A stretch of 29,190 nt of DNA from Lachnoclostridium sp. UBA903 (lineage in GTDB: Bacteria > Bacillota > Clostridia > Lachnospirales > Lachnospiraceae): contig DBEP01000088.1 of the NCBI GenBank assembly GCA_002294045.1, forward strand, positions 1 through 29,190, read 5' to 3'. Position numbers and translations under genes: made by a program. This document shows positions 24,019-29,190 of the stretch, piece after piece. Within the stretch, counting starts at the first letter, position 1, and each line of letters opens with the position of its first letter. The notes under the pieces are model-generated. The model made no database searches. It was given only the letters and a program-made list of their open reading frames with translations, and was not told the DNA's origin.

Positions 24019-24179
24019 AAAGAGCTCCTTTGGTTTTTCTTTATGGTTCCTGCCACCAGCTTGTCCCAAATATTACTGACTCCAAAACCCAATATCATTT
24101 CAAAAAATACCAGATATAAAACGTATATTGGCAGAGCCAAAGATTTTTTTGCTTTCAGGTTACTAAATTTTAGATTCAT
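24015..24179 (-). CDS. Small single-pass membrane protein, coupled to the NYN gene
   Basis: A 54-aa frame starting MNLKFSNLKAKKSLALP, with one hydrophobic helix (about 14-37; IYVLYLVFFEMILGFGV) and a basic C-terminal tail. I do not recognise a family. GGAAGG eight bases before the ATG, a promoter at 24256-24284 and a 3-bp stop/start overlap (ATGA) with the NYN gene support it as real. The tail would face the cytoplasm by the positive-inside rule only if the N terminus is outside; the N-terminal part is basic too, so topology is open. It might tether the NYN protein to the membrane; that is a guess. Confidence 0.65.
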   Translation of the reverse strand: MNLKFSNLKAKKSLALPIYVLYLVFFEMILGFGVSNIWDKLVAGTIKKNQRSSL

Positions 24180-24255
24180 AATCGGTTCCTTCCATTACAT
24201 TGATATGTATACTATTCCCCATTTTATTAATATCCCCTTATTAATTATTATAATT

Positions 24256-24284
24256 ATAATACCTCATTCATTAAGAAATAGCAA
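24256..24284 (-). promoter_or_regulatory. Promoter of the small-protein/NYN unit
   Basis: On the minus strand TTGCTA (24279-24284), 17 bp, TATTAT (24256-24261). Confidence 0.6.
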
Positions 24285-24312
24285 TAATTTCCTTATGGGT
24301 TTTATAACAAGC

Positions 24313-24355
24313 CAGGGCTGCCGCACTATAAAAATAATGTGGCAGCCCTGTTTTT
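24313..24355 (+). terminator. Terminator-like hairpin
   Basis: CAGGGCTGCC (24313-24322) pairs with GGCAGCCCTG (24341-24350), then TTTTT on the plus strand. No plus-strand gene precedes it. On the minus strand it could act as a second, weaker terminator after mmsB. Confidence 0.7.
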
Positions 24356-24504
24356 ACTAAGGTAGCGTGAAAGGTCAAAGTGAAATCCCAGAAAAAATAA
24401 TGGGGAAGCTCCGGCAATTCCTGTTTTAAATCCTTCAAAGAAAAAATATGCGCTTTATTAAAAACATAGATAAGGACGTAACATAATAATTCTTTTCCAT
24501 CCGC

Positions 24505-24545
24505 CGGAAAAAGAAATGGTACAGCGGACCGCCGTACCGTTTCCC
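24505..24545 (-). terminator. Terminator of the sugar transporter operon
   Basis: GGTAC (24518-24522) pairs with GTACC (24534-24538), extended by GAAA/TTTC and CCGG outside, and on the minus strand followed by TTTTT (24508-24512). It is about 70 bp behind mmsB. Confidence 0.65.
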
Positions 24546-24615
24546 GGAATTACAACATTTTATTATCTGTTAACCATTCCCAGTTATGTGTTTATACCCG
24601 ATTTTGAATCCATCA

Positions 24616-25824
24616 TTATTTTCTTCCGCCGCTGGTTCTAACATCAAATGCAACGGCCAATATAAAGATTGCTCCCTTAACTATATATTGGTAAGATACA
24701 TCCACACCCATCAGGTTCATTCCGTTGGTTAAGGACATAATAACCAACGCACCGATAATGGTATTGGTAACCCTGCCGATACCGCCGTTAACGGATACGC
24801 CTCCAATATAGGAGGAGGCGATGGCGTCCAGCTCAAAGCCAAGCCCTGCAGTAGGAGTTGCAGATGCAAGTCTTGAGGTATATAGCATACCGGCAAGGGC
24901 TGCCAGCATACTCATGGAAGCAAATGCGAAGAAGGTGATTTTCCTTACGTTAATACCGGATAATTCCGCGGCTTCCGCATTGCCTCCGATACCGTAAATA
25001 TATCTTCCGAGTCTGGTTTTATTTAACATAAAATTATAGATAAACAAAACCACACCGACAATCACTGCTGTCCAGGGTATTCCGTTATAGCCGGCCAAAA
25101 CCCATACAATACACATAATAATAGCAGATACAAATATTAATTGGGATATGAAAATCGGTTTTGAATTGACGCTGAAATTATATTTAAGCATGTTTCTTCT
25201 GGATTTTGTCTGATAAAATATCACCAGTCCGATGGCAATAATACCGATCATTACGGTAAGCAAATGAAAACCGCCATCAAGGGGAATATCAGGAATGAAG
25301 CCCTGGGACAATGCTTTAAAGCCTTCGTCTTTAACAATAATGGTTCCGGTGCCGGCAGTCACCAGGGACAGCAGACCTCTGAATATGAACATGCCTGCTA
25401 AGGTTGTAACAAAAGCAGGCACACCGATTTTTGCCACTAAAAATCCCTGATATAAACCGATACCGATACCAAAAAGCAGAATAATTGGAATAACCAGCCA
25501 CACGGAAAGGCCCGCTCTCATAAGGGTAGCTGCTACCGCTCCTAAAAAGCCTGCAACATAACCTACCGAAAGGTCAATATGTTTTATAATTAAAATAATG
25601 GTCATACCGATCGCAAGTATGGCTACATAACCGGTCTGGTTAATTAAATCGGTCAGGTTTCTGGAGGACAAAAATAAACCGTTCGTCCTGAATCCGAAGA
25701 AAATAAATATCAGCACCAGCGCTATATACATTGCATAATCCCGTATGTTATTTTTCAGCAATGCCGCTATTTCTTTACCAATGCCGACTTTCGTATCGCT
25801 ATTTTGTCTCTTCACGTCTTTCAT
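24616..25824 (-). CDS. mmsB: Sugar ABC transporter permease (MmsB/GguB type)
   Basis: A 402-aa integral membrane protein with about 10-11 hydrophobic helices, the channel of a monosaccharide importer. Family landmarks are GYVAILAIGMTIILIIKHIDLS, GVPAFVTTLAGMFIFRG, the EAA-type loop GGNAEAAELSGINVRK, and SYIGGVSVNGGIG. The start 25824 has GGAGGTTACAGG before it. It is 11 bp after mmsA and the last gene of the operon. Confidence 0.93.
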   Translation of the reverse strand: MKDVKRQNSDTKVGIGKEIAALLKNNIRDYAMYIALVLIFIFFGFRTNGLFLSSRNLTDLINQTGYVAILAIGMTIILIIKHIDLSVGYVAGFLGAVAATLMRAGLSVWLVIPIILLFGIGIGLYQGFLVAKIGVPAFVTTLAGMFIFRGLLSLVTAGTGTIIVKDEGFKALSQGFIPDIPLDGGFHLLTVMIGIIAIGLVIFYQTKSRRNMLKYNFSVNSKPIFISQLIFVSAIIMCIVWVLAGYNGIPWTAVIVGVVLFIYNFMLNKTRLGRYIYGIGGNAEAAELSGINVRKITFFAFASMSMLAALAGMLYTSRLASATPTAGLGFELDAIASSYIGGVSVNGGIGRVTNTIIGALVIMSLTNGMNLMGVDVSYQYIVKGAIFILAVAFDVRTSGGRK

Positions 25825-25835
25825 CCTGTAACCTC

Positions 25836-27362
25836 CTATGCTCTCGTGGCCAATGCCATTACGTTCTGTTCTGTCGCTTCTTGGGCGGTTAATTCACCGG
25901 TAATAGTTCCTTCCGACATGACATACAGGCGGTCACTCATACCCAGTACCTCCAACAGCTCCGAAGATATCATGATAATGCTCATTCCCTGTTCCACCAG
26001 ACGGTTCATCAGAGAATATATCTCAAACTTGGCTCCGACATCGATACCTCTTGTAGGTTCATCCAGAATCAGTACTTTTGGCTCCGCAAAGAGCCACTTG
26101 GCAAGAGAAACCTTCTGCTGGTTGCCGCCGCTTAAGTTTCCGACCAATTGTTTTATAGAAGGTGCCTTTATGCCGATTGATTTTTTTAAATTATTGGCAA
26201 CATTGATTTCCTCATTTTCATGGATGACAATTCCTTCCGTTAATTTCTCTAAGTTTGAAATTGTCATATTATACTTTATATCCTGAATCAGGATTAAACC
26301 GTTTCCCTTTCTGTCTTCCGTAACATAAGCAATTCCTGCTTCCAAGGCGGCTTTGGGATGGGTCAGCTTTTTTGCTTCCCCCTCCACCAGTATCTCCCCG
26401 TCGGTTATTTTATATTTTGGCGTATTGCCGAATACACTGAGTGCCAATTCCGTTCTCCCCGCACCCATTAACCCCGCAATGCCGACAATTTCACCTTTTT
26501 TCACTTTTATATTAACATTGTGCAGTATTTCCCGGTCTGACTTTGTATCATGAACAGTCCAGTTCTTTATTTCTAAGCACACATCCCCTATATCAATTTT
26601 TTCACGTTTTGGATAGATATTTTCAATTTCCCGGCCCACCATGTATTTAATAATTTCCTGCTCTGTTACGGTCTGTTTCCCGGCATCCATGGAACAGATA
26701 GTTGCCCCGTCCCTTAATACCGTTACCGTATCCGCAATGGTTACAATCTCTTTAAGCTTATGGGAAATCATAATACAGGTTACTCCCTGCTCCTTTAACT
26801 GTCTTAATAAGTTCAGAAGGTTTGTACTGTCATCTTCGTTTAATGCCGCCGTGGGTTCATCTAAAATTAACAATTTTACGTCTTTGCTCAGAGCTTTAGC
26901 AATTTCAACCAATTGCCTGCTGCCAACCCCCAAATCCCTGAGCTTTGTGGACGGGTTAATATTCAGCCGGACTTTTTTTAACATTTCACCGGCCTGTACA
27001 ATAGTCTGATTCCAGTTAATCACTTTTCCTTCCATAATTTCATGGCCGAAATAAATATTTTCATATACACTGAGTTCCGGAATTAACGCAAGCTCCTGAT
27101 AGATAATTGCAATACCTGCCGCTTCACTGTCGGCAATGGATTTGAATTGCTGTTCCCTGCCGTTATAAACAATATTACCGCTGTAGGTTCCATAAGGATA
27201 TACACCGGATAAAACCTTCATTAAAGTTGATTTGCCGGCTCCGTTTTCCCCTACCAGACAATGGATTTCGCCTCTTTTTACCTTGAAATTCACCTTGCTC
27301 AGCGCTTTCACACCGGGAAATACCTTGGTAATATCCTGCATTTCCAATATATAGTCATTCAT
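25836..27362 (-). CDS. mmsA: Sugar ABC transporter ATP-binding protein, two NBDs (MmsA/GguA type)
   Basis: A 508-aa ATPase with two fused nucleotide-binding domains. The first has Walker A GENGAGKST (about 38-46), a signature-like LGVGSRQLVEIAKAL and Walker B LLILDEPTAAL. The second has the usual degenerate Walker A (GLMGAGRTE), signature LSGGNQQKVSLAKW and Walker B VLILDEPTRGID. It drives sugar import with MmsB and ChvE. A hairpin separates it from chvE upstream. Confidence 0.95.
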   Translation of the reverse strand: MNDYILEMQDITKVFPGVKALSKVNFKVKRGEIHCLVGENGAGKSTLMKVLSGVYPYGTYSGNIVYNGREQQFKSIADSEAAGIAIIYQELALIPELSVYENIYFGHEIMEGKVINWNQTIVQAGEMLKKVRLNINPSTKLRDLGVGSRQLVEIAKALSKDVKLLILDEPTAALNEDDSTNLLNLLRQLKEQGVTCIMISHKLKEIVTIADTVTVLRDGATICSMDAGKQTVTEQEIIKYMVGREIENIYPKREKIDIGDVCLEIKNWTVHDTKSDREILHNVNIKVKKGEIVGIAGLMGAGRTELALSVFGNTPKYKITDGEILVEGEAKKLTHPKAALEAGIAYVTEDRKGNGLILIQDIKYNMTISNLEKLTEGIVIHENEEINVANNLKKSIGIKAPSIKQLVGNLSGGNQQKVSLAKWLFAEPKVLILDEPTRGIDVGAKFEIYSLMNRLVEQGMSIIMISSELLEVLGMSDRLYVMSEGTITGELTAQEATEQNVMALATRA

Positions 27363-27382
27363 GATTAGCCTCCTTAAAACAT

Positions 27383-27425
27383 AGACCGGCCTAAAAATAA
27401 TCTCGCATTATTCTTAAGCCGGTCT
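27383..27425 (-). other. Intercistronic hairpin between chvE and mmsA
   Basis: AGACCGGC (27383-27390) pairs with GCCGGTCT (27418-27425), with AATAAT/ATTATT inside. It has no strong T-run. It probably protects the binding-protein message or partly terminates, so that the binding protein is made in excess. Confidence 0.7.
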
Positions 27426-27457
27426 CAAGATGAGCAGATTCGTAAATTTTTTAAATT

Positions 27458-28585
27458 TTACTCCAAACCTGTAAATTCGGATGCTTCATAATAACCTGAA
27501 TCAATTAATGCGCTCTTAACATTATCCTTTGTCACAACAACAACCGGTGTCTGCTTCGCAGGAACATCTATGGTGCCGTTGTTGTAAGTGGTATCTGTGG
27601 CAGGCTGTTTTTCTTCGATAACGGAAATAGCCATATCCATTGCATCCTGCGCTAAGGTACGGGTATCTTTAAATACTGTCATGGACTGTTTTCCGTCAAC
27701 TACATATTGAACGGAAGCTTTTTCAGAATCCTGACCGGTAATGAAATATTCGCTGACATCGGCATCCGCTGCAAATACGTCTGCAATGGAACGTGCGGTA
27801 CCGTCATTCGGCGCTAAAATGTAGCATGTGCCCTTATCGTCTGCCGTAGCGGAGGTCAGGTGAGCTTCCGCTTTGGATTTGGCTTCATTAAAATCCCAGT
27901 TGGTTGTTACCTGGCCGATAATGGCTGAGAGCTGGTCACGGGTTAATTCTTTCTGATCCTGAACTGCAACCGCTTCGGAGGAGTTTTTGATTACAAAAGT
28001 TCCGTCCGCAATCTTAGGCTGCAATATATTCCATGCGCCCTCGAAAAATAAAAATGCATTGTTGTCGGTTGACGCGCCTGCATACAGATATAATGGATTG
28101 CCTGTACCGGCAGCATTATCGGCAAGATATTGCCCCATTGCTTCCCCTACGGAGATGCTGTCAAAGGTTACATAATAATCGAGTGCCTCGGTATCCGTAA
28201 TTAATCTGTCATAAGAAATAACGGTTACCCCTGCCGCTTTTGCGGCTTCTACGCTGGCAGCAGCCGCTGCCGCGTCCTGTGCGCATATAATAAGAACTTT
28301 AATTCCTTTTGCCACCAAGGTTTCAACATTGGTTTTCTCATTTGCCGAAGACCCCTGGCTGAATAAAACTTCTACGGAATAATCCGTGCTGGCAATAACG
28401 GATTCAAATCTTTCCTGGTCCTGAATCCATCTTGGTTCATCTTTTGTCGGAAGCACAATACCAACATCAACTTTTCCGCTGCTGCTATTTGCCCCGCCGC
28501 TTCCGGTAGCCGCATCCTTATTTCCGCAGCCTGCCAGGGACATAACAAGTACGACACATAACAATACGGATATAACTTTTTTCAT
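27458..28585 (-). CDS. chvE: Multiple-monosaccharide-binding lipoprotein (ChvE type)
   Basis: A 375-aa extracellular solute-binding lipoprotein. The signal peptide ends in the lipobox LAGC with C20 as the lipidated cysteine, followed by a Gly/Ser-rich linker. The periplasmic-binding fold type I begins VDVGIVLPTKDEPRWIQD and continues with IISYDRLI-type and ITGQDSE motifs typical of ChvE/XylF (glucose, galactose, xylose and arabinose binding in relatives). The true sugar is not decidable. ATG 28585 begins a normal signal peptide; the longer frame from 28639 would spoil it. First gene of the operon. Confidence 0.93.
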   Translation of the reverse strand: MKKVISVLLCVVLVMSLAGCGNKDAATGSGGANSSSGKVDVGIVLPTKDEPRWIQDQERFESVIASTDYSVEVLFSQGSSANEKTNVETLVAKGIKVLIICAQDAAAAAASVEAAKAAGVTVISYDRLITDTEALDYYVTFDSISVGEAMGQYLADNAAGTGNPLYLYAGASTDNNAFLFFEGAWNILQPKIADGTFVIKNSSEAVAVQDQKELTRDQLSAIIGQVTTNWDFNEAKSKAEAHLTSATADDKGTCYILAPNDGTARSIADVFAADADVSEYFITGQDSEKASVQYVVDGKQSMTVFKDTRTLAQDAMDMAISVIEEKQPATDTTYNNGTIDVPAKQTPVVVVTKDNVKSALIDSGYYEASEFTGLE

Positions 28586-28639
28586 TCCTCTTTCCGCCCT
28601 TCTTAAATATAGATTCTTTACCGCTGTTGCAAAATCCAA

Positions 28640-28900
28640 GCAAATAATCCGGGTTAAAATTTTGCAGCAGCACTGTTTTTGTTACATCAATATGTTACTA
28701 TACACAAAAATCTTTTACAATGTACGTATTTGTTGTGCATTGTTACTATATTGCTTAATATATCTTTCTTGTTCGGACAGGAGTAAAATATTGCTGTCCG
28801 TTTCTTAAAGAAAGCAATATTTTATCCTGTCCTCCGCCTGCAGAATCCATTTTGCGTCTTTCTGTAAAAATTGGGATATGTTGCTGCTGCAAAATATAAC
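28640..28900 (-). promoter_or_regulatory. chvE upstream region
   Basis: Two direct copies of TGTTACTATA (28693-28702, 28741-28750) each hold a -10-like TATAGT on the minus strand; -35 boxes are poor, so an activator may be needed. A 14-bp inverted repeat, ATTTTGCAGCAGCA near 28661 and its complement near 28879-28893, encloses the region. No gene is seen here. Confidence 0.4.
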
Positions 28901-29190
28901 TTACCAGAGCATGTTTGAAAAATCATCGCATCGTTCTGAATGCTCCGCTTTGCGGTATACTGCGTCGCGATTTTGGGAGCGTATTACCACTATGTGCCCG
29001 AATGGCACAGGGAAAGAGAACGGACTGCCGCAAAAGCGCTTTCACTCCGACCGGATATTACTTTTCCGGGAACGGTAAGCCATACGCTTAAACAGCAGTC
29101 CGTTGTTCTTATAATATAACTTATCGGAAGATGTTTTTTATCTTCCGATAAAAGGCGATGTCTTTTATCGCCGTGCATCCGATTATAGGA
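28901..29190. repeat. Structured, repeat-like non-coding end of the window
   Basis: It opens with the dispersed 23-nt block (28901-28923). Hairpins follow: AACGGACTGC (29019-29028) with GCAGTCCGTT (29095-29104); TATCGGAAGAT (29122-29132) with ATCTTCCGATA (29140-29150); GGCGAT (29154-29159) with ATCGCC (29167-29172). No reliable gene. It may be a small non-autonomous repeat or the 3' region of a gene beyond the window. Confidence 0.5.

Noticed and set aside
28871..29080. 66-aa open frame at 28878-29078
   Set aside because: It runs over the dispersed repeat and hairpins, has no ribosome site and no family resemblance.
1..29190. CRISPR array
   Set aside because: No regularly spaced direct repeats of suitable length were seen; the repeats present are pairs or irregular motifs.

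Overview
The window looks like a chromosomal segment from a low-to-medium GC Gram-positive anaerobe of the class Clostridia, most likely a Lachnospiraceae-type organism. This rests on strong AGGAGG ribosome sites, a tryptophan T-box, the trpEGDCFBA order, a ChvE/MmsAB-type sugar ABC transporter, a GEMM-I (c-di-GMP) riboswitch, and accessory modules typical of clostridial conjugative elements. The taxonomic call is inference; no marker gene was compared.

Left half (1-10.6 kb), accessory DNA. An insertion sequence with an IS6-like DDE transposase fills 1-1922, with 13-bp imperfect terminal inverted repeats at its two ends. It sits 11 bp upstream of the ribosome site of a metal-efflux operon: a free-standing HMA metal-binding protein, a P1B-2 (Zn/Cd/Pb) ATPase, the wreck of a ZIP transporter, a divergent signal peptidase II and a cardiolipin synthase. 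A c-di-GMP-I riboswitch with its own terminator follows, but no gene is left to control. Then comes a recombination module: a small sigma-like protein, a structured non-coding stretch, a solitary MazF-type toxin, an excisionase-like protein and a complete tyrosine integrase.

Junction (10.6-13.7 kb). Next to the integrase is an intact tRNA-Ser(CGA) with its own promoter and terminator. Three broken tRNA-Ser(CGA)-like copies follow on the same strand. In two of them homology stops exactly at the anticodon loop, and the third has mismatched anticodon-stem halves. The core GACTCGAAATC, plus repeated CGTAGAAA-type motifs around the intact tRNA, suggests that the integrase attacks the tRNA-Ser anticodon loop and that the element carries a spare tRNA in its attachment arm. 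Between the tRNA relics lie a rubrerythrin-like protein that has lost most diiron ligands and an MFS transporter.

Right half (13.7-29.2 kb), ordinary chromosome, all on the minus strand. It holds holA (DNA polymerase III delta), xpt (xanthine salvage), the complete seven-gene tryptophan operon behind a T-box with a UGG specifier and a clear promoter, a two-gene unit of a 54-aa membrane protein coupled to a NYN/OST-HTH protein, and the chvE-mmsA-mmsB monosaccharide ABC transporter. The last 550 bp hold the chvE promoter region and a structured, repeat-like non-coding stretch.
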